Counted from the first letter of the stretch, positions 1 through 12,879 are shown. The stretch is DNA of 61,309 nucleotides from Hirudo medicinalis (GCA_011800805.1 MPNW01000197.1:17196-78504); one strand, 5' to 3'. Numbers and translations: made by a program. Notes: generated by a model from the letters alone, not told the origin.

Positions 1-540
1 CACATATTCTACAAGGAAATAAATAGAACAAAAATTAAAATAAAGCGAAAATTGATTAACAAAACTTGTTGCTTTTCAATTATTCCGAGTTCAATTGCAT
101 GAAATTAATCTAGAAGCATACAATTGACACACATGAGAAACAAGGGAACGTCTCTCATTTTGCAAGAAACATCTCACAGTACTCGATCTGCACTCAAGCA
201 AAACCTAATTTTAGAATTTGTCATCGGAGTTCTATTATAAGATCGACTGTTCTTTACGAATGTTCTGCAAGTCGTCAATTAAGAAAGAGAGGTGGCCAAT
301 CATCGGTTCTTGTTTTCTGAGGCTGAATGTTTCCTTCAAGAACGAATATTCGATTCGAGATGGGCGAATAACCTCGATTAGCACTTGGGTTTTAATCATC
401 CGACCACTTTCTCACGCCCATTCATTAAATTCACCTGGAAGTCTCTCACGCAATTTGGGGACATTTGACCTTTCGAGTATTGAAAGCATTCCTCGGATGG
501 CTAGGAGGAAAATCAAACGCTTTCGAAGGAAATGAGCAGC
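1..540. other. no gene recognised
   Basis: AT-rich at the left edge. An open frame on the plus strand at 218-535 has no recognisable domain and no supporting splice sites. The minus-strand frames here are broken by stops, so I could not extend the neighbouring 981-1649 ORF into this stretch. Confidence 0.4.
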
Positions 541-980
541 TCATAATTTTGAGATAATTGTCCCAGTCTCGTGCCTGGATACAAGATTTCCCCCTCCTGG
601 TCTTAGCCAACATAGCAAGTCACGTATATCGAGAAGTCTTTGATGAAGAGTTTCCTCTGTAACCTTTACAAGTGGTGATTCGCCGTGTTCTAGTTTACAT
701 TTGCAAATTAGATCCACTTTTTCCACTGCACCCGATTTCTAGCGAATTTTGATTAGCTCACCTATTTTTGCGTCTTCAAAACTCGGCAAAGGAATTAGGT
801 TAAGCAAATTGCAAGCACTAACTGAACTGAAACCTCGTTAACAAGGTCAACACGTTTTTCAAGAACGGCATCCACTTTTCTTCCTTCCGACACAAAAATG
901 CTAATAAAACGATTAATCTTAGATAACAAACACGACTCCTAATTATTTAAAGTTTCGTTCGAACTCACTAGTCATGTGAT

Positions 981-1649
981 TTACGACCACGTGGCCGAGT
1001 CTCTTTGTTCCGTTGAGTCCTGATTCGAAGCGGGAATGTAGGGGATGTCAGTGCACGTCGTGTTGGATGGAAGTAATCCTTTCTGATGATCGCTTGAAGG
1101 GAAGAAGTAGAATTCTTCTTCCGCTGTAAAGGAGGAATGTCCTTGACCGGCTGGACACTGACTCGTCTGCCAGTTGTGAGGAGTGGGCGGCGGAGAGAAG
1201 TACGAGGGAATTGTGTACTCGCTTGTAATCGGCTGGTGGGAGTCGCATATGAAATTTTCCATCTGAAAGTTTCTGGAGTCGAGGATCGGCGTCCACTTTC
1301 CAAGGTGGTCGTCTAAGGAATGGCAGTCTTTGCTGGGGAAGGCAATGTGTTCCATGTAGTAATCGGACGGTTCGTTGAGCAGGAGGTGTTCAAGATAGGA
1401 TGGAGGCGGTGGTTTTGCCCTGAAAGATTGGATGGATTGTAAAGAGTTGTCTTCCTCTGCATCATCATCGCTCGAGTGGAGAGTCATAGGACTGAAGATG
1501 TCGGAAACAAATTCTTCCGTGCTGGAGTCGCAAGAGCCGCAAGAAAAGGCTTGCTGATTGAAGAGGAAATCAGTCGCAGAATGGAAATTGAAGAAATCCT
1601 GGCTGTGCTGCTGGGGAAAAAGAACTGGAAAACTAAGGTGACTTTCCAT
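981..1649 (-). CDS. unidentified acidic, Ser/Pro-rich protein or first exon
   Basis: An ATG-initiated 222-residue open frame. It is rich in Ser, Asp, Glu, Phe and Pro. It has an acidic run (SSDDDAEEDNS, about residues 59-69) followed by a PPPPSY stretch, then more Phe/Tyr/Pro-rich sequence. This composition resembles the N-terminal activation region of an animal transcription factor, but I see no DNA-binding domain and cannot name a family. The frame ends in TCG TAA, which also offers a splice donor (TC|GTAAAT), so this may be a first coding exon. The nearest downstream minus-strand frame (about 541-739, after a possible acceptor) does not match this donor in phase. Composition alone supports it as coding. 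Confidence 0.35.
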   Translation of the reverse strand: MESHLSFPVLFPQQHSQDFFNFHSATDFLFNQQAFSCGSCDSSTEEFVSDIFSPMTLHSSDDDAEEDNSLQSIQSFRAKPPPPSYLEHLLLNEPSDYYMEHIAFPSKDCHSLDDHLGKWTPILDSRNFQMENFICDSHQPITSEYTIPSYFSPPPTPHNWQTSQCPAGQGHSSFTAEEEFYFFPSSDHQKGLLPSNTTCTDIPYIPASNQDSTEQRDSATWS

Positions 1650-2690
1650 TTCCAGGAGGAATGAAAAGGTTTATCTGCAAATGTTACAGAGATTATTGTC
1701 TAAGAGGAAACACAAACCCATGATAATAGCATGCAAATGGAATTCTGGTGCATAGTCATCAACATAACGAATCTTGCGGGCGGTATTATCAACACGTTCA
1801 AACCATTATTACTTTTCTATGTTTTATACGTCTCTTATTCCTGCTTATTCACTTTTTTACAAGGCTCTCCAAAGCCATCATATTAATTGAAACAATAAAC
1901 TCAAGTTAGCCATAGTCAGTTTAATTAACGAAACAGAAAATATAAATAAGTTAACAATTATCATATCGATCATAACTAATAAATAAGCGCCATTTAAGTG
2001 GCCAAGTTTCTTATATACAAGTTGACGAAGTATTTATTTTAACTCCATTAAATTCAAGTTCGACTGGGTTTATTTCTGAAATTTTCAATTTTAAAGTTCG
2101 CTCCGCGCCCAGTGCTATAAATCACAAACGGTGAGGGAGGTAAGTTTTTTGGGTTTTGGAAGCATTTACTTGCAGATGGAGTTCACTGGAGACGCCTGTC
2201 ATGGTAGTAATGCCGAGTTGCCGGTTACCGAAACAGGGAACAGCTACTCAGAATTGACTACCTAGACTGACGCTCTCATCTTAACTTGGTTTCAAAAAAA
2301 GTCCAACTTCGACTAAAGAATTCACTCGCATGTGATTCAGACAGCTGGATTGTTACTGATGTTCTACGAAGAACTCGCATCTTTTTAAGTCTTATGACTT
2401 TACGAAAGATTTGCACGCAATTTCAAAACACAATGAAATCTTAAACAACAAATCAAAGCTCTTGGAATGTGCTGTTCCGGTGTTTTTTGAGTGAGTGAGT
2501 CAGCTAACTAGCTGTTAATTAGTAGTCGATTAAAACATTCAATCTTTTGAACCTTTTGGCAAATGTTGTAACCAAACGGTGTTGATTTCATGTTCTAATC
2601 ACTTCTGAGTTCTGAGATTGACAACCTCAATTTCATTCAATCGCAGATGAGATCAAACAGCGCATTTAGTGTCATCACGTTATTAATAAG

Positions 2691-2750
2691 ATGATGATGA
2701 TGGTGGTGATGGTGGTTTTAATGATGGTGGTGGTGGTGGTGATGATGATG
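2691..2750. repeat. GAT/GGT trinucleotide microsatellite
   Basis: Imperfect run of GAT and GGT triplets with a short T-rich interruption near the middle. Confidence 0.9.
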
Positions 2751-4097
2751 AAATAAATTGAATCACGAATCAACTATTTTTCCGTGAAATCCGCCCCAAA
2801 TGCATGAAAAAGTTAATCATTAACAGAGAAACCAGTTTCAAATCTTCACAATTTTTCTCCTTATTATTCATTTTTATATTCTTTAAAAACGCGCAATTTT
2901 TCTGAAATTTACATAATTCGTTTCACAGTTTTTTCCTAATACTTAAAGATAAGTCTTAGAACCTTGTGGAAAATTATAATTCAAATAATTTAACGAATTT
3001 AAGGTATAAATATTCTGCATAATTATTTGTCAAGAGAAATTTATTTAAAATTGTAACAGCTTTAATTTGGATTCATTTCTCAAAAAAACAATAAACAAAA
3101 AGCCAGCACCATTATTGGAGTTGCATAATTTAATACTATAAATAATTATGTATTATATTATTACTATTTATTTCAAGAAAAACATGATTTACTTGTAATT
3201 ATTGTACTCATAATTCTTAAAAAGTGAACAGCTTAAAATGTGGCCTGAGGGAATGTCATGCAAAATAAATTCAAGAATTTTATAAATTAATAAATTACTG
3301 TAGCATTAATATATATAACCATAATAATATATAACAAAACAAATATTAATAATTAACTTATTTATTACATTAACATGGCCATTCCTCAAATTATAAACTT
3401 ATTGGATCTTCATTCAAAGAAATGTCATGAAATGTAACATTAATTGAAAAGATTATGCAAAACAAAAATTTAAAAAATCAATTGTTATTTAGTAAATATT
3501 TTGGCCTTTTGTGAAGCTTATCGAGGTAATTTCGAACCAGCTTCCAAGAATGCCATCACTGCTAACCCATTCTATTTGAGAGCAAAAAATTGAATACCAA
3601 TAAATTTCAGGGAATGTCTGATTGATGCCAAGTTTACTTTTGTTGTTTTGCAGATTATTACATTACAAAATTGTTGTTTAATCTATTTAATAATAAATAG
3701 TTTTACTCAATATTTTATATCATTTTATTTATTTTTAACTAAACACTCAATGTAGAAATTTCTGCTGAAAGTTTAGAAATCTGTACAAGCTACTCATCAA
3801 AAGCCATAAACAACTATTACTTAAGAATTTAAATCTCATAATTGTGTCAATAAACTTCTTAAATTAACTTTTAAAATATCTATATCACGAATCATCTTTC
3901 TGTTGTAAACATGGCTGCTTGCGACAGCTCGTCTACGTCTGAGTTCGTACGAGTAATTACCTTCCGTTGATGATCTCTAATCAGTTTAACAGCTCGAGAT
4001 TTTTGTAATCATTTTAGAGGCAGATGACTGTTATTTGGAAACGATTATTTGCTTATGGATTCAGTAAGTTATTATTGAGAGGTTGCATTGCATCTAG

Positions 4098-4187
4098 TTG
4101 TATTGTATTAGGTTTTATTGTATTAAGTTGTATTGTATTAGGTTTTATTGTATTAAGTTGTGTTGTATTAGGTTTCATTGTATTAAG
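4098..4187. repeat. 30-base minisatellite, three copies
   Basis: Three head-to-tail copies of a 30-base unit (4098-4127, 4128-4157, 4158-4187). The first two are identical and the third has a few substitutions. Because 30 is a multiple of three, the plus strand reads as a repeating hydrophobic decapeptide (CIVLGFIVLS). The 99-residue open frame over it (4024-4323) probably exists only because of the repeat. Confidence 0.9.
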
Positions 4188-5578
4188 TCATGTCATAATT
4201 ATAGCGAATAATGCAAATACGATGACCGTGTGCATTGTTTATGTATTAATTTCTTGCAGTATGTTGGAGCCACATCACATACAACTCCCGGACGAACATC
4301 CCTCTCAAAAGGGCCAATTTTGAACTATTAAACTAATTTCATTAGTTTAACTTGCATGTTTGTATGTGCAACTACGAGATGGTAGTACTTTTGTTTATAA
4401 AATGACTGCCAACGTCACGTTAACATGCAAAGATACAAGTTAAGTTAATAACGAAGCACCAGAAACTAGGAAGGAATTTCATGTGACCTACAAAAACGTG
4501 TTCGGATTGAAAGCTGATGGAAACGAAAAAACTTTTATGGCTTTACGACAAACAATCTTTTAGATCTGACAAGTTACCAGCATAAAATATGAGGTAAATC
4601 TTCACCAAATGCATACGATAACTTCCGCTTGAAAATATTTGAATAATTGAAATCGATTAGATAAGAAAGCGCTCAAATCGAACAACATACCCAACAGAGA
4701 TCAAAGCCTGGGCTTTCTCAAAAAACTTTTTTGTGGCCAACAAAGCCTTTAAAACTAGTCTGTGAAGTAGCGCCAAACTTGCCTTATATAGCAGACGCTT
4801 ATAGTGCATCGGTTGTGAGTTTACACGAAATTTGCGTATGAGGCATCTCATTAATTCACCAGAAGAGTGACTAAACATAGCTGGTTAGGGGAAAATGATT
4901 TTTGAAGGCTGATAATTGGACTCAGGAGAATGGCAGACATTCACCTATTGTGTCTGTCTCATCTTGAATATTTCATCACCGTTGACATTTCGGGCTAATT
5001 GTTGTTGTTGTTGCCCTCGTCTCGTGCCCTAGATGGCTCGATTTACGCTCGAACAGTTATCTAGAACTCGTCAGTTGCAGAGGCAGAGCATAGGAAGATG
5101 GTAAGAAAATTAACAGGGTGAATCTCTATTGATTGCTGCCGTTCTTCCCAGATCATTAATACGAATTAAGGACGGTTCAATTTTATCCCCTATCATGTAA
5201 TCGTCCCGAGGCACGCCGCAGTCCCCTTGTTACTCGGCTATTACTGTTCCCATCGATTCTTCATCAGCTCGCGTGAAGCGTGTGTTTTCAATAATCGACT
5301 TAATGGCATTCTATTATTTCTGCTCCTTTCTTGGTGTGCATTTTGTAAGATTGCTCTTCAATTAGTGCTCATTTTTATAACTGCTTCGTCACGATCGTGT
5401 ACCACTAAGCTTGACCGAATGCTCGCTTGTTTATATTTCGCTTTTGTAAGATGCCTCCCTTTGGAGAAAAAATTAAGCAGAAGAAATTACATGAACATTA
5501 ACGGAACGTCGACGAACGAATAACGTTAAAACCCAAAACAAGAAGATGAACGATAAATTGAAATAAATTGTAGATCAT

Positions 5579-8500
5579 TCATTTCGAGAACTTCTCTCCT
5601 TTGAATCCTTCGATGACTTTGCCAGTAATTTTTTTAATCATTTGTTCTGGCACTCCTTTCTCTCTGAAATCATAAAGACTTTTCAGGTACTTCAGGAACT
5701 TAAACAAAATAATTGTTTTCATTGGTTTCGCCATTATTGGTCGCACGATGTTCATACCGGAATTTATTTAATGTAAATGTGCCTAATGGAAATTATTGGT
5801 GTAAATATTTTATTCTGGAGTGTAATAAACTTTTATCGTTAAATTAATATAATTTATCAAATTAAATTAATTATGAAAAGTAATAAAATGGAATTTGATG
5901 GAGGTTTATTTCACGAAAACCATAAGCTCGACTGGAAATAAAAAAAACTCTTATTTGTTTCAATTATTTCAGTGAAATTTGGCGTGAAAGTGACATCTAG
6001 TTTTTGATAGCAGTAATAATATTGTCATTATTAATATTATTATTATTATTACATTATATTATTATGATAACAATATTATTAATAATAATTTGTGAGATTA
6101 ATTCACAAATATTTGAAAATAGATCAACAAAATAAATTCATTTAATCTCTTAGATCTTAACAGATGGTATGAGACTATGAGGTTATATATTTGACAAATG
6201 TAGTTATGTTTAAGTTTTTAAAAATTGTTTTATTAATTTTTAAAGACGATGTTCCAAACCTGAGATCAGTAAACTTTTTGTCCATTTCTCCTTCAATCAG
6301 CTTTCTCCGAATGCACTCCTTTTCGGCCATCTCTCTTCCGTATTTGTACTTCTCCGACATGAACTCCTTCCTTAGTTGCTCGTTGTCACACATCTGCTGC
6401 CTCAGGATGCTTCCATAATCCTTTCTCTTCTGCCTCGCCCCCTCCTTGCCTCTTTCCTTTTCCATATCTTTGATCAATCTCCTGTTTTAAAAACAACTTA
6501 AAAAATAATTTAGTGAAACGAGTCTTAAAACGTTGCGTTAGACGTTGTCGATTGCATAAATTGAAGATTATGTAGATTTAGAAATTGTAAACGTACCTGA
6601 GGTCTGAATCAAAGTAGAGCTTGTCTCTGGTTACTTGGATGGCTTGGAGTTCTCTCTTCGTTTGGATTTGGTAGTCTCTGCCCTTCTTGACCAAGTACTC
6701 AATCTCCCTCCTCTTGCTCTGGTCCTCTAACTCCCTCCTCATGAAATCCTTCTCTACCTGCTCGACGCTTCTTTGGATGCGTTTCATCTCTGCCTCCGTG
6801 TCTTTGTCCATGATGACTTCCAGTTGACACCTGAGCAGGTCGGCAATTTTCTGCTGCATTTCAATGTGCTGAAGACGGTTTTCTTTTGCCACGTCGGTTT
6901 TTTCCTGTTTTGATGGAGATTGCTTGAATTATTCAATTATTCATGTTCACATATTTTCAAAATATTTTGGAACTTGTCTTGAAACTGGAATTGATGATTA
7001 ATCGATAAAATATTTGATCGATGGTAGTCATACAAATAGAAGTTCCCCACATCCAACTCCTTTCTGATCCTGTTGATTCTTTCCAAGAGAGCTCTTTCGG
7101 TGGCATCGTCTTCGATTCTCTTCTTGGTCTTCTGCAACATGCAGATGTCCAACTGATCTTTGTAGCGCCTTCTGCTGCCACTTCCTCCAGTTATTTTTTC
7201 AAACTCCTCCTCATTCAATTTTTCCCAACACTTTCTCATTGCCTCTCCTTCCAGGTGTTTGATTTCCGCTGCTTCAATCTTTTCCTGTAAATACTCTACT
7301 AAGTTACTCTACTCCTGTAGAGTAAATCCACCAAGCTTAAAGTGCAAGTGTTAAGGTGTTTACGGTGATATGCTTAATGGCGTTTGATGGATCTAACGCG
7401 ATTAGCCGGATTTACTGGATGATCGTTTCTTATTGTTTCAAAATTAAATTGCTTATTCTAATCTCGTTGTTTTGTTAATCATTAAATAATGAAAATTCTA
7501 CTTAATTGACTTGATTTGAATTAGCAATGATAAATAATTTCCTGATTTCTTGTCTTCTTCGTTACAAAACATTATTATGAGCATGCTTCCGACTCACGAG
7601 TTTCTTGCAATTGATTTGATTGACCAGGCCAGTCATGAGTTCTTTCTTTTTCCTCGCCTTCACTTCTTCTTCCGATCCGACGGCAGCAAGTCTCAATTTC
7701 TCAGTCTCAGCATCGAGTCTCCATTCTTCTTCCTTCCACTGTTGGAGTATTTCTTGTCTCTCCTTCACCTGCTCCTCCCATACGCTTCTGTTCTCTGCTG
7801 CTTTGGACATCTGCGGGGATAGAACAAGAAGCCATCTTATTATTACAGTTATTATTATTATTCCCATCATTATTATTCTTACTTTAATGCATTAATTGTT
7901 GATTGCATATTTAAATAATGATATTAAATTTGAACATTTCAATTAATTACTAAATATGCAACAGCTCGTCATATTAATATCGCTAACGACATAGATTGCC
8001 CTAATTTCTAATGACTCATACCTCGATTTGACATCTTTTAAGAACTTTATTCACTGTTTGAAAACCAGACATTTGATGTTTTAAAAAAGAAAACAAACAT
8101 GTCGCTAATAATATAATAATAATAATAATAATAATAATAGTAATAAATATAAATAATAAGTATGAACGACGTTTGAAACGTTAGAGAAAAATAGCGCACG
8201 TTGGTTCGACGTGCGGGAATCATTGAAACTCTCACTTTGTCCAGCAACTTCATTTCTGTCTCGTTATTGATTCTTCCGTAAGGAAAGAGTTCGTGTCTGG
8301 CATGGTACTTCCTCAACTCCTCACATCTCGAATCGTCGGCCATGCACTCCTGCTGTGCCTTCAAGTCTTCCCACAAGCCACGACACTGTTCCAGCTCTTC
8401 CTTTGAATATAAAAAAAATAACAATAATTTGTTCACAGAACATTTTAAAGTTATTAAAACTTATTTTTATAAAATACTTTTTGAATTTTCTCGTGACTAC

Positions 8501-9402
8501 CTAAATTTTTGAAACTAATCCATTAAGTTTAATGGCAACGAGGTAATGCTACTCAATTGGTCGTAATTAATATTTAATTAATAATTAAGTATTTTCGTAC
8601 TTACAACAGTGCAAGCGTAGAACTGAAAAAGTAATCTCCTCTAAATGACGAGCTTATTTTAAAAAATCTTGTTTAAACGAAGTTAATAATTATCATACCA
8701 ACTAATCAAGTTATTATTATATAATTATTTTCTGAAGCCATTTCTATTTAAGACGAACAATTTTTTCCAATTTATTCTCCAGACAAATCTTTTCCTCCTC
8801 CTCCAATTCTTCGATCCCCTTGTACTTCTGCTCCTTACAGATTCTTTCCATTTCCTTGCAATTCAATACCAGAGGTCCGGGCGTTCTGTAGGTGCACAAG
8901 TATGGCCTGGAACGACACAAGAACAATAAATTCATCCTGGTCCTTAGGTAGCGAGTTCGAATCTCACCTCATGCATGCCGGAGTTGAGTCCGTCACTATG
9001 ACGTTCTCAAAGACAATTTCTGCGGGTTTTTTATCCGTGGTTTCATGTTTGAAGTCGTCGATGCTACTCGCGCCGATGTTGTTGGTGTTGGAGTTGTTGG
9101 AATTGTTGTTCCTGTTCAAGAAGCCACCAACTCCTTTCCTTCGTTGACACTGGTTTGCGAAGAGTGTTGGATCAGCGTAAGACGAAGGGCATACCTTCCT
9201 GTAGCTCTTGTAATTGGCTTTAGCGAGACTCTTAAAACAAATGATTGCATCAAGTCATTTTTTATTCTTTTCAAATAAATAACCACTCCTACAAAAATTC
9301 GATTTTAAATATTTTCACTTGATTGTCAAGCAGCTGACGTGGTTATTAAAATGGAGGTGATGGATTATAAATTGACAATTAACCACTTGTCAAGCAAACC
9401 AT
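5579..9402 (-). CDS. TPH-family ciliary coiled-coil protein, CFAP53-like
   Basis: Rebuilt from phase-consistent exons: 9387-9402 (tentative first exon, ATG at 9402), 8968-9217, 8759-8906, 8236-8400, 7598-7810, 7051-7284, 6597-6904, 6260-6481 and the short last exon 5579-5663. Joined, they encode about 546 residues without a stop. After about residue 90 the protein is almost all charged helix rich in Glu, Lys, Arg and Gln, as in trichohyalin/plectin-homology (TPH) proteins such as CFAP53, CFAP45 and MNS1. These are microtubule inner proteins or dynein-docking factors of motile cilia. Local resemblance (RCEELR, KELM followed by QI, and a DYxxxLRQQM region) favours CFAP53. The last exon adds REKGVPEQMIKKI, similar to the C-terminus of other family members. 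The TPH family is fairly secure; the exact orthologue, the first exon and the weak donor at 8758 are not. Delta-tubulin lies 6 kb away, but nothing suggests shared regulation. Confidence 0.6.
8113..8145. repeat. ATA microsatellite
   Basis: About ten ATA/AAT triplets in an intron of the coiled-coil gene. They extend the apparent open frame of the adjacent exon artificially. Confidence 0.85.
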
Positions 9403-9658
9403 TTGAAGGAGCAAAATTTAGCGACGAATCCGATTCTCAACGGACGAGCGATTGAAAACAAACTGACGTTTAAAAAAAAAACCAAAAGTGGAATCGATTC
9501 AAAGCGAGACTAGGATTCGTGTTTAGACCGACATTATTAATAAATGTAATTATTAATAAATACAATATTATATCTAACAAATGAACAGACAGAATGACAG
9601 ACAACAACAGATGATATGTTATTGACAATTTTAGTCTTGGCGCGTTGACAGCAAAGCG

Positions 9659-11295
9659 TCACCACTCAACACTGAAGGACCTGCACAGTGTCCCTGAATC
9701 ATTAGCGGCATTTTCGTCATTTCCATTCGTGTCGGGTTGCATAGGATAATCTTGTTGCTGCGCGTTCTTGTTTCCTTGTCCACCGACGAAGAATAATCTG
9801 TCTCTTGAATCCTCAGATTGCATAACATTTTCGCAGGTTAAGTGGGATTCTGAATTCGGTTTGTCAGGACAATCATCGTAATCAGTGTCCAGGGATGAAT
9901 TGCACTCAACCGTTTTTAGGGTCTGCAATTTGAAGAGTCGAGATTGCTTGGCAGCAAAAGAGCAATTAACTTGTTGCTGGAGGGCATTATCCAGGTGCTT
10001 GCAGCTATTTTGGTCGGGATGGAGTTCGTTCGAGCATCCAGAATAATCGATGGTGAAGTGTTTCTTGAATTTCAGTTTGCGTACTGATTCCGCCATTCTG
10101 GAGTTGCCGCAGATCTGTGCTGGTGATAATGATGACGATTCTGAGTGTGGGGGGAAACTGGAAATTCTTCTTCCTCGTGATCGACCAAATAGGGGAGAAG
10201 GCTTTGAGCTGACGACAGAGGCACCAGCAGGTTATAACTCTCGGAACCGTCCTTGACCGATGGCGTTGAGATGACAAACGATTCGGCGCAGATGTTTTCA
10301 TCTTGCAAGAGGCGTCGCAAGGCATCAATGGCTTCCTTGCTTCTCCTGGTCTGCAGGTCATTTCCGTCCCGATGATCCTGCTCGTCAAGAAGCATCAGAT
10401 CTCCATCCAAGTCCAGAGCATTCAATTCAACTTCTTCGCTCTCCAGATTATCCCTGCCACGTTCTACCTCCGTAACGTCAATTTCGTCGGGCGACCACGG
10501 GCCATTTCCAACATCACAAGGGTCGCAAGAGATCAGGTCATCCATCTGAAGAAGTTCAGGGTTGAAGGTCAATCTCTGTGACCTCTCGGAGGCAGAAATG
10601 TTGCTGGCTATCCATCTTTTTTTCAGGCGCTGTCGTCTGTTTTTGTGCTGCCACTTAGCGATCAAAACGAAAAACACAATGACGCCCAAAGCCAGGAAAG
10701 CACCCAGGGTGCTGCCCAAGGCCAGAGACAAAGAACTGCTGGCAGTGCTGCTGACGATGCAAGATTCGTGACCGGAGTCGAGGGTTTTAACTTCAGGAAG
10801 TTCTAAATGATGGCCTGGAGACGATGAAGTGGAAAGCCCAACGGATGATCTCCAGGCAAAAGTCTCGCTATCATTACTAGGCTCTTGAAATGGATGAATA
10901 TTTTTTGAACTTTCGTGGACAGCAGGAGGATAATCGACTGATCCCTGGGGAAGGAGCTCCGATCGTCTGTCTAATGATTCCATGCTTCCATGGATTGATT
11001 CGACATCGTCAGAGAGCCTGATGAGTGCTCTGACGCAGATTTCGTAGACTGTGTTTTCGTGCAGGTGCTTGATGACGTAAGTGACCAGGGATGGACCGAG
11101 GGAGTCTACACCGTGTTTAATTTTGCTCCCCACGGCATGGTACTTGACCGCATATCCCCTCAAGATCATGCGACCAAGGGTGTCGTTAAACGAGCCCAAC
11201 TTCCACCCGATGGTTATCGAGTTTTTCGTCGTTGACCTAACGTCGACTTGCTGGAAGACTTTCCAGTCCTTGCCGTTACTATGGCTATCCGCCAT
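9659..11295 (-). CDS. fibronectin III single-pass membrane protein (3' part)
   Basis: A 407-residue open frame (10072-11295). Residues about 15-100 form a fibronectin type III domain, recognisable by the TTKNSITIGWKL, YAVKYHAV and TVYEICVRAL strands. A Ser/Thr-rich stalk follows, then one hydrophobic helix (about residues 188-213), a basic stop-transfer (KWQHKNRRQRLKKRW) and an acidic cytoplasmic tail. There is no signal peptide, and the frame begins just after a possible acceptor (TTCAAG). This is therefore probably the last exon of a cell-surface receptor or adhesion protein whose 5' exons I could not find. FLRT- or LRFN-like organisation is possible but unproven. The frame stops at 10072, and a second open frame (9659-10096, 145 residues) overlaps its end in another phase. 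The outer coordinate is set to include that possible continuation. Confidence 0.55.
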
Positions 11296-11587
11296 CTTGA
11301 ATTCCAGGTGATCTCCTTAAAACTGGATGCTGCAATTATTTTATGAAGGGGATAATTTTAAATGGCTAATAATTGTTTGATGGTCGAACATGATGTAATA
11401 ATAAATAAACATTACACGATCTGTTTTGTTGCTATTTAGAAACAGTAAAATGTCGGACGGTAATCCACGAGGGCCATTTTTACTTTAAGTTTTGAAAAGT
11501 GATCTCTTCATTGCTTTGTGGAAGTAGAGCCTCGACATTTTAAATGCTTCACGACATAACATGACAGCATCCTCATCACAATCATCC

Positions 11588-11588
<1 letters not shown>

Positions 11589-11645
<57 letters not shown>

Positions 11646-11646
11646 A
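11589..11646. repeat. CAT/CAG microsatellite
   Basis: About 15 CAT triplets followed by a few CAG triplets. Confidence 0.9.
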
Positions 11647-12546
11647 TCATCACCCAGATAATTGCAGTCGTAATCATTATCATGTCATCAACAGTCATCA
11701 TCACCATGATCTTAGGAAATACCCCCCATGCTGCCCTCGTCCTATCATCCAGACCATTACCTAATCATTTCATTCGATCCTGGAGTCTATACACCATCTC
11801 CTATCGTCTTACAGTCTCGGAATTTCTTGGAGAGGTTGGATTAATTATGATAATTTGATCTTCATGAATAATTTAGTGCGCCCATCTGCGTGCTTGACCG
11901 TGAGATGGACCCTGCAGATTTACATATCACGTGATCTGATTATAATAATAATTACGTTCCATAATTCGTTTAGACGTCAGTAATTTCTTATTTATTTGAT
12001 TTGTCGCTCAATCCATTTTAAAGGTGCAATGTATTTAATATATTAATTAATATTATTAATGTATTATTGATAATATTAATATTATTATCGAATCGTCTTT
12101 AAAATTGTAACGCAGTTAATATATCTTAGCATTTGTTTGGAAATTTGAAAAAATACATTTTGAAACGAAAACCTAAGGCCTTGGATAATTCCTTGATCAT
12201 GCGATCCGAGCTTCTCAAGTTTTAATTAAACATAATTTTTATTTTGATCCTAATTTGTTCATTTGAATTTGAAATGTAAATAACGCAAATTAATTACATA
12301 ACATGTAAATAATCAATAATGCATTTGTAAATATATTTTCAGTAATATAAGAAACTGTCTTCATTACACGACATCGAAGTTAGCTTATGTTTCCATCTGA
12401 TAACTGATCTGATAACTCATCATCTTCTTCGTCCTCAGCAATCGAAATCATCCTTGATGATGATGATGATCTTCATTTCGATGAGTGCGTGTTGCACTTG
12501 GATGCATTTGAAGGAACAACAATCAGGAGAAATTGTAACCGCAGCT

Positions 12547-12622
<76 letters not shown>

Positions 12623-12646
12623 CGACGACGACGACGATGATGATAA
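12547..12646. repeat. long ATG/ACG microsatellite
   Basis: A nearly perfect run of about 26 GAT triplets, then five or six GAC triplets, then GAT again. This is the purest long microsatellite in the window. Confidence 0.95.
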
Positions 12647-12879
12647 TAAAACATTCTTCCACAATCCCATGTCACTCACGAGCATGATGTAATATGCCTT
12701 AATCGCCAAAAAGACTTTAATAACGGACGAATTATTGAACCGGATTAAGTCTAATATTACCTTTATTGTAATTCATTACGACAGTCATTACCGTAATCCT
12801 CATAATATCGGAACTACTTTTCCTTTGATAAACAAGCGCGGGACTCGTTACATCGTTGTTCGGCTCAAGAATACATCTT

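Larger units (their letters stand above)
1650..5578. other. AT-rich non-coding stretch
   Basis: Almost 4 kb without a supportable gene. It contains a GAT/GGT microsatellite (2691-2750), a 30-base minisatellite (4098-4187) and long A/T runs around 2860-3880. Two isolated start-codon-plus-donor signals (about 3911 on the plus strand, and 5033-5100) could not be joined to further exons. Confidence 0.5.

Noticed and set aside
541..739. Minus-strand frame beginning after GGGTGCAG as a second exon of the 981-1649 gene
   Set aside because: The donor choices at the end of the upstream ORF are all phase 2, while this frame needs phase 1.
3911..3952. ATG-led segment (MAACDSSSTSEF) with a possible donor
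   Set aside because: Very short, the donor is ambiguous, and no compatible downstream exon was found.
8946..8966. tRNA-like T-arm sequence AGTTCGAATCTCACC
   Set aside because: Only three base pairs can form around the loop, there is no acceptor stem, and the tract is the donor side of a coding intron.
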